Positions 32,186 to 41,346 are shown, counted from the first letter of the stretch. The stretch: 64,000 bases of DNA from Cypionkella sp. (GCA_023255415.1 JALRIN010000005.1:39600-103599); one strand, 5' to 3'. Translations and numbers: made by a program. Notes: generated by a model from the sequence alone, not told the origin.

Positions 32186-33439
32186 TTAGCCGAAGATGTC
32201 AGTTGTGATCGCGTCATACCACTGCAAGCCCTCGACGGCGGTCTCGTGCCGGGTCTGCGGGCTTTCGTCAGGCGCGCTGATCACCAAACTGTCAGAGACA
32301 AATTTCTGCGGCGTCGGGTGAAAGCTTTCGGTCAGTTTCACCGCGTCATCAGGGGCCAAAAGCGACCAGCAGATATTGGCATAGCTTGGGTCAGCGCGCG
32401 CAACGCCGGCCGCTTCGGCCAGCAGGGCTGCCGCGGCGGCATAGGCATGGCCATGCGCGGCAAAGGCCGATTTCGGCATATCGCCCGCGGCGGCACTGTC
32501 ACCCAAGACATAGATTTGCGGATCTATCCGGCTTTGCAGGGTAAAGGCATCAACGGGGGCCCAGCCGCTGGCATCGGTCACACCAGCAAGCGCCGCAATC
32601 CGGCCCGCCTGTTGGGCGGGAATGGCGTTGCAGACATCGACGGCCACGGTTTCGCCATCGATCACGACCTCCATCGCTTCGGGGCGGATTTCCAGATCTT
32701 CCGCGCCAAAGTCAGGGCCGATCCAATTGATCATGCCGTTGTAATATTTGCCCCAAGCATTCTCGAACAGGGTCTGTTTGGTGAAATGATCCTTGGGATC
32801 AAAGATCAGGATTTTCGCGGTCGGATTGGTCTGTTTCAACCGATGCGCCACCATCGAGACCCGCTCATAAGGCGACGGCGGGCAGCGATAGGGCGCGGGC
32901 GGCGCGATCATCGCAAAGACCCCACCCTGTGGCATCGCATCGATCTGATCGCGCAGCAAACGGGTTTGGTCGGGGGATTTGAACGCATGCGGCATGATCT
33001 GCGCCGCCTCTGGCGACCACCCCGGCAGCGCATCTTCGACAAAATCTATCCCGGTTGACAGCACCAATCTGTCATAGGCCAGCACCTCGCCGGTCCCAAG
33101 GCTTACCGTCTTGGCCCGGCGATCAACGGCTGTGGCCGTCGTCTGCAAAATCTGCACGCCCAAGCCCCCCAGCGCCTGATAGCCGAAGGTCAGACTGTCA
33201 AAATCGCGCAGGCCACCAAGGTAAAGGTTGGACAAAAAGCAGGTGTGATAGGCCGGCTGCGGCTCGACCAAGCTGACCCGCAGCCCCGCTTTTGCCAAAA
33301 GCCGCGCCATGGTGACCCCACCAACACCGCCGCCGATCACCACCACATGCAGCCCAGCCTGAGCCTGCAGCATCGGCGCAGACAGCCAAGCGGCCCCCGT
33401 CAATGCAGCCTTCAAAACATGGCGGCGGTCAAGCGGCAT
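32186..33439 (-). CDS. soxF: SoxF, flavocytochrome c sulfide dehydrogenase-type flavoprotein
   Basis: A 417-residue periplasmic flavoprotein homologous to FccB. A twin-arginine leader (DRRHVLKAALTGAAW) is followed by the FAD motif VVVIGGGVGGVTMARLL and HTCFLSNLYLGG, whose Cys67 corresponds to the cysteine that binds FAD covalently in FccB. The C-terminus has the FCSD domain. The ATG at 33439 is used; a TTG lies one codon upstream. SoxF normally pairs with the cytochrome SoxE, but no soxE is present here; soxD precedes it directly. Confidence 0.92.
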   Translation of the reverse strand: MPLDRRHVLKAALTGAAWLSAPMLQAQAGLHVVVIGGGVGGVTMARLLAKAGLRVSLVEPQPAYHTCFLSNLYLGGLRDFDSLTFGYQALGGLGVQILQTTATAVDRRAKTVSLGTGEVLAYDRLVLSTGIDFVEDALPGWSPEAAQIMPHAFKSPDQTRLLRDQIDAMPQGGVFAMIAPPAPYRCPPSPYERVSMVAHRLKQTNPTAKILIFDPKDHFTKQTLFENAWGKYYNGMINWIGPDFGAEDLEIRPEAMEVVIDGETVAVDVCNAIPAQQAGRIAALAGVTDASGWAPVDAFTLQSRIDPQIYVLGDSAAAGDMPKSAFAAHGHAYAAAAALLAEAAGVARADPSYANICWSLLAPDDAVKLTESFHPTPQKFVSDSLVISAPDESPQTRHETAVEGLQWYDAITTDIFG

Positions 33440-33494
33440 CAATCTCGCATCCTATCGAAACCCTTGGGCGGCGCGGCGCCGCCCAAGGCTGAAA

Positions 33495-34544
33495 TCATTG
33501 AGAAAAGCTGGAAAGATAGGCGATCAGCGCCGCGCGATCCTCTGGTTTTTTCAGACCTGCAAAAGACATCTTGTTCTTTGGAACCGCCGCCTTCGGATCA
33601 GTCAGATAAGCGTCAAGGCTGGCCTCATCCCAGATCAAGCCGGCTTCGCCTGCGGCCAACATCGCTGGCGAATACTTAAAGCCCTCGACGCTGCCCGCCT
33701 TATGGCCAACAACACCGTTCAGCATTGGACCCGCGCCGTTTTTAGCGCCCTCGCCGACTTTGTGGCAGGCGGCGCATTTCTTGAACACCTTGGCCCCCGC
33801 CTCGATCATCGCAGGATCAACGGCGGCAGGTTCAGGCGCCGCTGGGGCAGCGGGTTCTGCTGCAACAGGTTCTGCGACAACGGGTTCAGCCACCGCTTCG
33901 GCCTTGGCCGCGCCCTCGTCCGGCGTCACATCCAGCACCGAAGCATAGGCGGTGATTTCGACCTTATCCTTGCAGTTTTCCATGCAAGCCGATTTTGAAA
34001 ACTCTGCCAGCTCGACGCTGTCACGATTGTCGACAAAAAAGCCCTCGGCGTTGGGCATCTTGACCTCGCCAAAGTTTTCCTTCGATAGCACAAAATCCTC
34101 GTCCACCAGATCGTTGGAATACAAGATATAGGCCAAAATCGCATAGACATCGTTCGGCTCTAGCGTCTGCGCATTGCCGTAGGGCATCGAGCGATGCACA
34201 TAGTCAAAGGTGGTCGACAGATAGGGCCAATAGGAGCCTACGGTTTTCAAAGGGTCGGTATCGGCCAAAGTGCCCTGCCCCCCGGCCAGCTTTGGCCAGT
34301 TGTCGACGCCCTCGGCAAATTCGCCGTGGCAGACTGCGCAACGCTCGGAAAACAGATCCTCGCCTGTGGTCACATCGCCCGAACCTTCGGGCAAGCCTTG
34401 GCCATCGGGGCGCACATCATGGTTCCATGCGGCGATTTCCTCGGGCAAAGCCGCGCGGCCCAGACCGATCTTTTCCGCAAAGGCGGGGGCGGTCAAAGCA
34501 GTGGCCAGCGTCAAACCTAATAGAAGTTCAGGAAATTTCGACAT
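33495..34544 (-). CDS. soxD: SoxD, diheme cytochrome c subunit of sulfane dehydrogenase
   Basis: A 349-residue exported cytochrome with two heme sites: CAVCH near residue 69 and CAACH near residue 257. The N-terminal heme domain (GLGRAALPEEIAAWNHDVRPDG) is shared by SoxD and SoxE; the C-terminal domain (MLNGVVGHKAGSVEGFKYSPAM, then KNKMSFAGLKK with the axial Met) is cytochrome c550-like and marks SoxD. An A/E/P/V-rich linker of about 30 residues joins them. GGGGAGG stands before the ATG, and the start overlaps soxC by 17 bp, as expected for obligate SoxCD partners. Confidence 0.9.
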   Translation of the reverse strand: MSKFPELLLGLTLATALTAPAFAEKIGLGRAALPEEIAAWNHDVRPDGQGLPEGSGDVTTGEDLFSERCAVCHGEFAEGVDNWPKLAGGQGTLADTDPLKTVGSYWPYLSTTFDYVHRSMPYGNAQTLEPNDVYAILAYILYSNDLVDEDFVLSKENFGEVKMPNAEGFFVDNRDSVELAEFSKSACMENCKDKVEITAYASVLDVTPDEGAAKAEAVAEPVVAEPVAAEPAAPAAPEPAAVDPAMIEAGAKVFKKCAACHKVGEGAKNGAGPMLNGVVGHKAGSVEGFKYSPAMLAAGEAGLIWDEASLDAYLTDPKAAVPKNKMSFAGLKKPEDRAALIAYLSSFSQ

Positions 34545-35808
34545 TCTCGGCCTCCCCGTTCGACTTGACCCACCAAGTCTGAATGCAATTGTTGTGATAG
34601 ACCGAATTCAGGCCGCGAATGGCACGCAGAGCGGCCTTTGTAGGCTGCACATAGCCGGTGCTGTCGGTGGCGCGCGATTGCAGCAGCATTTCCGACCCAT
34701 CCCAGACGTGATCGAAATAGAACCGATGCAGCGCCTTGTCGCTGGCCTGTGGTGCAAGCCGTGCCTCGTGCCAGGTTTTGCCACCGTCCACCGTCACATC
34801 GACCCGCGTGATCGACCCGCGACCCGACCAGGCCAAACCTGTGATCACAAGCGGCCCAGTGCCATGTTTGATCGGCATTTGCGGGCTAGGCGAGGTGACC
34901 ACGGATTTCGCATCCATCACCCATGTCCATTTGCGCGCCGAACCATCCGCCATGGTGTCGGTGTATTTCGAGGTTTCTTCGCGGGTTTCCCAAGGCTGAT
35001 CACCAACTTCAATGCGGCGCAGCCATTTGACCCACATATTGCCTTCCCAACCGGGCACCACCAAGCGCACCGGATAGCCATGCTCTTTGCGCAGAGCCTC
35101 GCCATTGGCTTTGAAGGCAACAAGGCAATCGTCCAGCGCCTTTTCCATCGGAATCGAGCGGCCGTTCGACGAAGCATCGGCCCCTTCGACCAAGATCCAC
35201 TTGCCCTCGGGCTGCACGCCCGCCTCTTCCAGCAGCAGCCGCAGCGGGATGCCGGTATATTCCATGTTATGGATCATGCCATGGGTGAACTGCGAGCCGT
35301 TCAGCTGCGCGCCAGCCCATTCCATGCCGGTATTGGCGGCGCATTCCAGAAAATGCACCCGGCTTTCGCGCGGAAAGCGTTCCAGATCGGCATAGGTGAA
35401 CACAAGCGGCGTATCGACCAAGCCATTGATCATAAGCCGATAATCATCCTTCGACAGCTCGATCGCGCCAGAGTGGTGGCGTTCAAACCCGCAACCCTGC
35501 GGCGTAATAGTGCCATCCAGCGCATGAATCGGTGTGAAGTTGATCGACGAGGTCACATCCGCAGTCAGCCAAGGCACGTTGCGCCGAACAACGTCGGTTT
35601 CAAAGCGGATCGGCAGGCCATAGGGCGTGGCATCGACGCCATCGCCAAAGCTTTGCGCCCAAGGCTGCACTGTGGTGATCAGCGGGTCAGGCGTCTGCGC
35701 CATGCCGGCGCCGCCGGTCACGGCCAGCGCCGAACCTGCAACGCTTGCCCGCAAAAACCCACGGCGTGTGGTGCCGAAGTCTGCGGTGTCAGTTGGTTTT
35801 TCCGTCAT
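34528..35808 (-). CDS. soxC: SoxC, molybdenum subunit of sulfane dehydrogenase
   Basis: A 426-residue sulfite-oxidase-fold protein with a twin-arginine leader (TTRRGFLRASVAGSA). It oxidises the SoxY-bound sulfane sulfur and passes six electrons to SoxD. The Mo-ligand cysteine lies in HFLECAANTGMEW; DYRLMINGLVD and VPGWEGNMWVKWLRRIEV are also typical, and a dimerisation domain follows. There is no heme domain. The ATG at 35808 is preferred (GGAG nine bases upstream) to a GTG six codons earlier. With SoxCD the pathway can run to sulfate without sulfur globules. Confidence 0.94.
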   Translation of the reverse strand: MTEKPTDTADFGTTRRGFLRASVAGSALAVTGGAGMAQTPDPLITTVQPWAQSFGDGVDATPYGLPIRFETDVVRRNVPWLTADVTSSINFTPIHALDGTITPQGCGFERHHSGAIELSKDDYRLMINGLVDTPLVFTYADLERFPRESRVHFLECAANTGMEWAGAQLNGSQFTHGMIHNMEYTGIPLRLLLEEAGVQPEGKWILVEGADASSNGRSIPMEKALDDCLVAFKANGEALRKEHGYPVRLVVPGWEGNMWVKWLRRIEVGDQPWETREETSKYTDTMADGSARKWTWVMDAKSVVTSPSPQMPIKHGTGPLVITGLAWSGRGSITRVDVTVDGGKTWHEARLAPQASDKALHRFYFDHVWDGSEMLLQSRATDSTGYVQPTKAALRAIRGLNSVYHNNCIQTWWVKSNGEAENVEIS

Positions 35809-35850
35809 GGGGTCTTTCTCCTTCACGGGACTTTTCCTGTGGGTGCGGGC

Positions 35851-37542
35851 TTATGCGCCCGTCACCACAACCGAGGTATTTGGCGTGATTTTCACCGTGC
35901 CGATTTTGCGAATATGGCTTTCCAGAACGTCCCAGATCTGCGGACCTTCGGTGCCTTCGTTGACGCTGGCCCAGCCTGCGACAGTATAGGATTTGCTGGC
36001 ATCAATGCCTTCGCCGGTGGCCAGCAGAGTCATATTGCTGATGCGCTTGCCAATCGGTTTTGAGACATCAATATGATAGCCAAGCCCCCCAACCCGCACC
36101 ATATCGCCACCCTGCTGGTAATAGGGGTCGCTATTGAACAGGTTGTCGGCGACATCTTCCAGAATGGTATTGATGGTCTCGCCGGTCATTTCGGTGCGGT
36201 AGACCTGACCATAGGTCATTGATGTGGCGTTGTGAATCGCCTCACGCGTGATCGCTTCCCCTGGCATCACCGAAGGCCCCCAGCGCACACCAGGCGACAT
36301 GGCGATTTGCGCATCGCGTTCCGAGCGCACCGCGTCACAGATCAGATCATCCCAGGTGCCGTTAAAGTTGCCGCGGCGATAGAGCAGGCTTTCGGTTGTG
36401 CCAATCTCTTCCTCCAACTGCGCCTTGAAGGGTTCGCGTTCGCCGTCAATCAGCGCCGCCATCTCGGCATCTGGTGTGATCACATCGGCGAAAATCGGGA
36501 TCAGCTTGTGGCGAAAGCCCATCATGCGGCCGTCGCGCACATCCAGATCGACGCGGCTGACAAATTTGCCGTTCGAGCCCGAGGCGATCAGAATGGTTTG
36601 CCCCACCAAAACAGGTTCAGGAATCGCGTCATGGGTGTGGCCGGTCAGGATCACATCAATGCCCTGCACTTGGGCTGCCATCTTTTGGTCGACATCAAAG
36701 CCGTTGTGCGACAGGCAGACAACCAGATCGACACCCTTGGCGCGCAGCTCGTCCACCATTTCTTGCATCCGCTCTTGGCGAATACCGAATGAATATTCAG
36801 GAAACATCCACTTTGGGTTGGCAATCGGCATATAGGGGAAGGCCTGACCGATCACGCCAACCTTAACGCCACCTTTTTCAAAGATTTTATAGGGTTCAAA
36901 CGCGGGCTCGTCCCATTCAGAATCAAAGATATTCGCGCCCAAAAACGGGAAGGGAAGTGCGTCGACGATCTCTTTGACGCGCTCGGTGCCATAGGTCCAT
37001 TCCCAATGGCTGGTCATCGCCTCGACGCCCAGTTTGTTCATCACATTGACCATGTCCTGACCCTTGGTCAAAAGCGAGGTCATCGAGCCGTGCCAAGTGT
37101 CGCCGCCATCCAGCAAAATGCTATCAGGACGCGCGGCGCGGATGGATTTCACCACGGTCGCCACGCGGTCCATGCCGCCCATCTTGCCATAGGTTTTACC
37201 CAAAGCGGTAAAGTCGTCATGGGTCAGCGCATAGGCTTCGGGTGAGCCTTTGGTCAGATTAAACATCTTGATAAAATCAGCGCCGGTCACATGCGGCGGT
37301 TTGCCGTGAGCATCGCCAACACCGATGTTGATTTCAGGTTCGCGAAACCAGATCGGCTTTAGCTGCGCGTGAATATCGGTGATATGGATAAGCGTCACAT
37401 TGCCAAAATCATCAAACTGCAACAGCTGATCTTGGGTCAGCGCCTGCTGCGCCGCAAGACGCGACCAGTTGCCGATGCCAGAGGCACCCCAGATCGCGGA
37501 TGCGGCAACAGAGGCCTGCAAAAACTCGCGGCGCGAAATCAT
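35851..37542 (-). CDS. soxB: SoxB, dimanganese thiosulfohydrolase
   Basis: Hydrolyses the terminal sulfone from SoxY-cysteine-S-thiosulfonate to give sulfate. The 563-residue protein has a twin-arginine leader (SRREFLQASVAASA) and the 5'-nucleotidase-like metallophosphoesterase fold: LIHITDIHAQLKP, LLDGGDTWHGS, VCLSHNGFDVDQ and LTGHTHDAIPEP hold the metal ligands. The C-terminal domain ends TPNTSVVVTGA. The ATG at 37542 follows GGAGAAGACCA. SoxB is the usual marker of the Sox pathway, so its intact motifs support function. Confidence 0.96.
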   Translation of the reverse strand: MISRREFLQASVAASAIWGASGIGNWSRLAAQQALTQDQLLQFDDFGNVTLIHITDIHAQLKPIWFREPEINIGVGDAHGKPPHVTGADFIKMFNLTKGSPEAYALTHDDFTALGKTYGKMGGMDRVATVVKSIRAARPDSILLDGGDTWHGSMTSLLTKGQDMVNVMNKLGVEAMTSHWEWTYGTERVKEIVDALPFPFLGANIFDSEWDEPAFEPYKIFEKGGVKVGVIGQAFPYMPIANPKWMFPEYSFGIRQERMQEMVDELRAKGVDLVVCLSHNGFDVDQKMAAQVQGIDVILTGHTHDAIPEPVLVGQTILIASGSNGKFVSRVDLDVRDGRMMGFRHKLIPIFADVITPDAEMAALIDGEREPFKAQLEEEIGTTESLLYRRGNFNGTWDDLICDAVRSERDAQIAMSPGVRWGPSVMPGEAITREAIHNATSMTYGQVYRTEMTGETINTILEDVADNLFNSDPYYQQGGDMVRVGGLGYHIDVSKPIGKRISNMTLLATGEGIDASKSYTVAGWASVNEGTEGPQIWDVLESHIRKIGTVKITPNTSVVVTGA

Positions 37543-37649
37543 TGGTCTTCTCCATATCAAACCGTCTGGCATCTCGCGCGCAAGGTCGGCGCGGATGTGT
37601 CGGCCGCAGCCGAGGGTTTGGCGCGAGGCTTGCCCCGCGCCAAGATCAA

Positions 37650-38513
37650 TCAGGGGCGAACGCCCACACCTTCAACCGAAAGCCCGTCGCCACGCGAGGC
37701 GACATAAAGCTCCAGCGCGCGGAATTCGGCAGAACCTTCTTTGAAGGTTTCCGCACGGGTATCGCGCACACAGCCCTTGAAACGCTGCTGAATCCCGACC
37801 AAACCGGCATCTTTCAGACGGTAAACCGGAAAGCCGCTCAACTGCCCCTGGCTGAGGTGGTCAGCGCGGATCATTTTGCCGTAGTTCTGCTCGTGGCAAG
37901 AGGCACAAGACAGTTCAAGCTGGCCAAAACGGGTGTAGTAAAGGTCTTTGCCCTTCTGCCACCAGTCTGCCGCCGCCCCGTCGATCGCCGGATGCACAAG
38001 CTCGCCACGACCGGCCATCGAAATAGCGGCAGTCATGTTTTTCATGTCGTTGCCGCTCCATTTCCACTCTTCCGCGCCCATATGGGTGGTGCGGCAGTTG
38101 TTGATGAAGTTCTCCATCGACCAAAGATCATCCCCGGCGGGGTTCATCTTTGGCATGGTGGCGCGGGTGGTTTTCAGGCTGGCAATATCTTCGTGACAAG
38201 AGGCGCAAGATTTGCCTTCGGTGCCATCGACCTTGTTCCACATATCCATGCCCTGATCGACAAAGACCATGGCAGGGTTCGAGAAATCGTCCATCTCCAT
38301 GGCGCGAGTCTCGCCTTCGCGGAACAGCCAGCCCGACAGAACCTCGGGCAAGGCCCCGTCAAGCGAAGCCGCCGGAGCGGTGCGCGTCACGAGGGTGATT
38401 TCGTCGTTTACAACCAGATCGACGCCTTCAACGGCATCGCAATAGGCCACAGTGCCGACCGAAACGGTCATTGCGGCGGCGGCGATTAAAGTTCTGCCTA
38501 AACGCAGACGCAT
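37650..38513 (-). CDS. soxA: SoxA, diheme c-type cytochrome
   Basis: A 287-residue subunit of the SoxXA complex, which joins thiosulfate oxidatively to the SoxY cysteine. A signal peptide is followed by two heme sites, CASCH at 103-107 and CASCH at 203-207, and by the catalytic cysteine persulfide ligand Cys248 in RFKGCVRDTRAE. Two hemes put it in the class that includes the Paracoccus and Rhodovulum enzymes. The C-terminus (YVASRGDGLSVEGVGVRP) is family-typical. Confidence 0.95.
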   Translation of the reverse strand: MRLRLGRTLIAAAAMTVSVGTVAYCDAVEGVDLVVNDEITLVTRTAPAASLDGALPEVLSGWLFREGETRAMEMDDFSNPAMVFVDQGMDMWNKVDGTEGKSCASCHEDIASLKTTRATMPKMNPAGDDLWSMENFINNCRTTHMGAEEWKWSGNDMKNMTAAISMAGRGELVHPAIDGAAADWWQKGKDLYYTRFGQLELSCASCHEQNYGKMIRADHLSQGQLSGFPVYRLKDAGLVGIQQRFKGCVRDTRAETFKEGSAEFRALELYVASRGDGLSVEGVGVRP

Positions 38514-38576
38514 TGTTATTCCTCCCTTTTGAAGACCCGCCGCCTGCTTGGCGATGGGTCAGTCCGCATATCCGCC

Positions 38577-38903
38577 TTAGGCGACCTCGATGGCTTTCTT
38601 ATCTTCGTAGACCGATCCGTCATCATCATACCAAGTGAAGACGAATTCCCCTGCCGCATCGACTTTGACGTCGAATTCGAAATAGGGGTTGGTCGAAACT
38701 GCTGGATCAATCGCGATATCGATCACGTTTGCGCCGTTAAAATCACAGGTGAAACGGTTGATGATCTCACGCGGGATCAGCTTGCCTTCGCCGTCTTTGC
38801 GCTGGCCAGATTCCATCGGATGGCTGATCAAGGTTTTCAGCGTGACCACTTCACCGACAGCTGCCGATTTCGGAACTTTCACGCGGGGTTTGACGTCTTT
38901 CAT
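38577..38903 (-). CDS. soxZ: SoxZ, carrier-protein subunit
   Basis: A 108-residue immunoglobulin-like protein that forms the SoxYZ carrier. Features are KPRVKVPKSAAVGEVVTLKTLISHPMESG and the C-terminal GEFVFTWYDDDGSVYEDKKAIEV. It has no signal peptide, as expected, since it is exported with SoxY. AAGGAGAGAGTT precedes the ATG. Confidence 0.96.
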   Translation of the reverse strand: MKDVKPRVKVPKSAAVGEVVTLKTLISHPMESGQRKDGEGKLIPREIINRFTCDFNGANVIDIAIDPAVSTNPYFEFDVKVDAAGEFVFTWYDDDGSVYEDKKAIEVA

Positions 38904-38926
38904 AACTCTCTCCTTGCCAGACCCGA

Positions 38927-39346
38927 TCAGCCGCCGCAGCCGCCGATGGTCACTTTTACGGTGGATTCGGCCTGCGCAAAGCTGCCGTCAGCCAGTTTGG
39001 CGATGGCGACAACCTTTTGCGTCTTGGCCAAACGAATACGGGTGGCAGCGTTTTGCGAGCCCGCCGCAGGACCAAAGTTAAAGGTCGCAACCGCCGGAGT
39101 GGGGTTACCCGTGGCCAGCAGCATGATCGCAGTGGCGCCCGGAGCGCTGACCGAAACCGGAACGGTATTGCCGTTTTCAGCGATTTCGGGCGCGGTCAGG
39201 GTCACGCCAGCGGTGCCAATCGCGGCACCACCGGTAAAGGCAGCGATGGCCTCATCAGTCGCTTCGGCCCAAAGCGGCATCGGCAGCAAGCTTGCCGCGA
39301 TCCCGCCAAAGCCCAACGCGAGGGCATCACGTCTTGAAAGTTTCAT
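38927..39346 (-). CDS. soxY: SoxY, sulfur-carrier subunit
   Basis: A 139-residue protein with a twin-arginine leader (LSRRDALALGFGG) and the C-terminal swinging arm GGCGG; Cys137 carries the sulfur intermediates during the whole cycle. GAGGAGAAAACC precedes the ATG at 39346; a start six codons upstream is open but unneeded. It lies 23 bp before soxZ. Confidence 0.96.
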   Translation of the reverse strand: MKLSRRDALALGFGGIAASLLPMPLWAEATDEAIAAFTGGAAIGTAGVTLTAPEIAENGNTVPVSVSAPGATAIMLLATGNPTPAVATFNFGPAAGSQNAATRIRLAKTQKVVAIAKLADGSFAQAESTVKVTIGGCGG

Positions 39347-39377
39347 GGTTTTCTCCTCGTTCATTGTGGCGCCTGCC

Positions 39378-39851
39378 TCAGTCTTTCAGCGTCATCAGAT
39401 AGGCGACGACGTCTTCAATCTGCTGGCCGTCCAAAATCGGCGGCAAATCCGCAGTCGGGGCTTTGCCGGTATAGGCATCGCCGGGGCGGACATAGCCGGT
39501 GGTCTTATAGAAGGCGGGCATCACCGTGCCTTCAAAGGTCATTTTCGCATTGGAAACGATGCCGCGCAGCTGGGCTTGCGACCAACGGTCGGCCGCCCCA
39601 TCCAAGGCTGGGCCGATATTGCCTTGGAAGGCAGCCTCGGGCATGGCAGTCACAACGTGACAGGCGACGCAGTTGCCCATCGCGCGGCTGCCCATGATTT
39701 TTGCGCCGGAAGCGGCATCTCCAGCGGTGCCGGTCAGGCTCGCCTCGATTGCGCCTTCGGCATAGCTAACGTCGGCTGGAGCCGTCTGGGCTGCGGCGGG
39801 TAGCGCCGCAAACGCGGCCAGCACCAAGCCGAGCATGACTTTGCTTTGCAT
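39378..39851 (-). CDS. soxX: SoxX, monoheme c-type cytochrome
   Basis: A 157-residue partner of SoxA. A cleavable signal (AAFAALPAAAQ) is followed by one heme site CVACH (61-65) and a likely distal methionine in GTVMPAFYK. The ending DVVAYLMTLK is the usual C-terminal cytochrome helix. GGGAGG lies seven bases before the ATG. It is the first gene behind the soxW-soxX spacer, which holds a candidate operator. Confidence 0.95.
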   Translation of the reverse strand: MQSKVMLGLVLAAFAALPAAAQTAPADVSYAEGAIEASLTGTAGDAASGAKIMGSRAMGNCVACHVVTAMPEAAFQGNIGPALDGAADRWSQAQLRGIVSNAKMTFEGTVMPAFYKTTGYVRPGDAYTGKAPTADLPPILDGQQIEDVVAYLMTLKD

Positions 39852-39914
39852 TATTGTCCTCCCTGGTCTCTCCTGGCTTTACGATAAGACAAGGAGGTCG
39901 CTTCTAGCAATAAG

Positions 39915-39938
39915 TATATTTGTATCTTTGAATATTCT
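39915..39938. promoter_or_regulatory. Candidate SoxR-type operator between soxW and soxX
   Basis: The AT-rich run TATATT-N3-ATCTTT-N2-ATATT (plus-strand reading) lies in the 91-bp spacer upstream of soxX and includes the palindrome GAATATTC at 39930-39937. It shares TATATT-N3-ATCTTT and most of the following ATAT with the soxS-soxV spacer (about 17 of 24 positions). In Paracoccus pantotrophus the ArsR-family repressor SoxR binds these same two spacers (established knowledge); that this motif is its site is inference. Confidence 0.5.
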
Positions 39939-39942
39939 TTTG

Positions 39943-40503
39943 TTAATTTCCGGTGGCGATTTGACCTGCAAGATATTTTTGAAACGGCTCGGGCCCGTCA
40001 TAGCCGTGATCTTTGACCCATTGCAGCAGCGCGCGCGTGGTGCCTTTGCCAAAGGCCCCCGGCATCGAGACAACTGCCGCCTGAGCAGCGGTTTTATCGG
40101 ATGGCACCTCTTCGGGCAAAAAGATCAGCGTCGGGGTAAACATCACCCCCCAGCGCACCGCCATGTCTTTTTCCGCCAGAACTGTGCCGTCAAAGTCGGT
40201 CACATCAACATCGCCGAACAGATTGATCTGAATGACAAAATAGTCGTTTTTCAGCATAGCATCAATGCTCGGATCGGGAAAAACCTCTTCCTGCATTTTG
40301 GTGCAATAGATGCAGCCGCGCTGTTCAATCATGATCAACAGCCTCTTGCCCTGCGCCGTCGCCTCAGCCAGATCTTCGCGCAGATCCTTAAAGGTTTCGT
40401 GCTGCCATTCCGTCTTATGCAAGCCATCGTCGCCAAGCGTGACCGCGCCCGCAGGCAGGCCAGACCCCAAGATCAACGCCAGAAAAAGAACCAAGCGTTT
40501 CAT
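39943..40503 (-). CDS. soxW: SoxW, periplasmic thioredoxin
   Basis: A 186-residue thioredoxin-fold protein with a signal peptide (residues 1-21) and the redox motif C-I-Y-C in IEQRGCIYCTKMQEEVF. The cis-proline TPT motif (GVMFTPTLIFL) is present. SoxW receives electrons from SoxV and reduces thiols in the Sox proteins. GGGAGG precedes the ATG at 40503; a TTG one codon earlier is less likely. It lies 15 bp behind soxV. Confidence 0.92.
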   Translation of the reverse strand: MKRLVLFLALILGSGLPAGAVTLGDDGLHKTEWQHETFKDLREDLAEATAQGKRLLIMIEQRGCIYCTKMQEEVFPDPSIDAMLKNDYFVIQINLFGDVDVTDFDGTVLAEKDMAVRWGVMFTPTLIFLPEEVPSDKTAAQAAVVSMPGAFGKGTTRALLQWVKDHGYDGPEPFQKYLAGQIATGN

Positions 40504-40518
40504 CAAAACCTCCCGAAA

Positions 40519-41256
40519 TTATTGCAGCGTGCCGCTGAAATCAAAGTGACGGATCATAAAATCAGCCAGATAGCTGACCGAATTTGTCGCGATCAGCAGG
40601 GCAAAAACGATCAACATCGCGCCCATGATCTTTTCCACATAGCCAAGATATTTGCGATTGCGCCCAACCCAGCCCAAGAAGGGTTGGGCAAAAAACGCAG
40701 CAATCACAAAGGGCAGCGTCATCGCCAGCCCATAGACCAGCAGCAGGCTCGCGCCACGCCACAGATCGCCCATGCCACTGGCCACCATCAGAATCGCCGC
40801 CAAGGCCGGACCAACGCAGGGCGTCCAGCCAAAGCCAAAGGCCAGCCCCATGACATAGGACCCCACGATCCCCGAAGGCTGCGTCCCTGCATCCAGCCGC
40901 GCTTCGCGGTACAAAAACGCCACTTTAATCACGCCCAGAAAATGCAGACCAAAGACCAGCAAAACCGCCGCCGCCACATAGGACAACGGCTGTTTCCACT
41001 GCAAAAACGCCTGCCCAAGCGCCGTTGCCCCAACGCCCAGCAGCATGAAAATCGTGGTAACCCCCAGCGAAAACGCAATCGCCGAAAAGATCAGCCGCCG
41101 CTGTGCGCCCGCTGCGATTCCGCCCTGCGCGCGCAGCTCTTGCATCGACAGACCTGCCATATAAGACAGATAAAACGGCACCATAGGCAGAATGCAGGGC
41201 GATAAAAACGACAGCAAACCCGCAATCGCAGCGCCGCCATAAGACATCTCGAACAT
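40519..41256 (-). CDS. soxV: SoxV, CcdA/DsbD-type membrane thiol transporter
   Basis: A 245-residue protein with six membrane helices that moves reducing equivalents from cytoplasmic thioredoxin to the periplasm. The redox cysteines lie in LSFLSPCILPMVPFYLSYMAG and FGFGWTPCVGPALAAIL, the classic CcdA pattern. AGGAG stands five bases before the ATG. Position at the head of the sox operon and linkage to soxW identify it as SoxV rather than the cytochrome-biogenesis CcdA. Confidence 0.93.
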   Translation of the reverse strand: MFEMSYGGAAIAGLLSFLSPCILPMVPFYLSYMAGLSMQELRAQGGIAAGAQRRLIFSAIAFSLGVTTIFMLLGVGATALGQAFLQWKQPLSYVAAAVLLVFGLHFLGVIKVAFLYREARLDAGTQPSGIVGSYVMGLAFGFGWTPCVGPALAAILMVASGMGDLWRGASLLLVYGLAMTLPFVIAAFFAQPFLGWVGRNRKYLGYVEKIMGAMLIVFALLIATNSVSYLADFMIRHFDFSGTLQ

Positions 41257-41307
41257 AAGAACTCCTGCAGGGTTGGCAGCCGTGAAAAGCGCTTGCCGAA
41301 AAATCTG

Positions 41308-41333
41308 TATATATTACAATCTTTCTATATATT
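41308..41333. promoter_or_regulatory. AT-rich direct repeat in the soxS-soxV divergent spacer (candidate SoxR operator)
   Basis: The 90-bp spacer between the divergent soxV and soxS starts contains TATATATT at 41308-41315 and again at 41326-41333, 18 bp apart. The stretch from 41310 reads TATATT-N3-ATCTTT, repeated in the soxW-soxX spacer. It lies 14-39 bp before the soxS ATG, where a repressor would block soxS and probably soxV. The regulator gene soxR is not in the window. Confidence 0.5.
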
Positions 41334-41346
41334 TTGAGAGTCGTCA

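Noticed and set aside
33495..34544. Calling this cytochrome SoxE
   Set aside because: The N-terminal domain fits both SoxD and SoxE, but the c550-like second heme domain and the overlap with soxC identify SoxD.
34270..36063. 597-codon open frame antisense to soxD, soxC and soxB
   Set aside because: No family resemblance and composition of an antisense shadow; the Sox genes are unambiguous.
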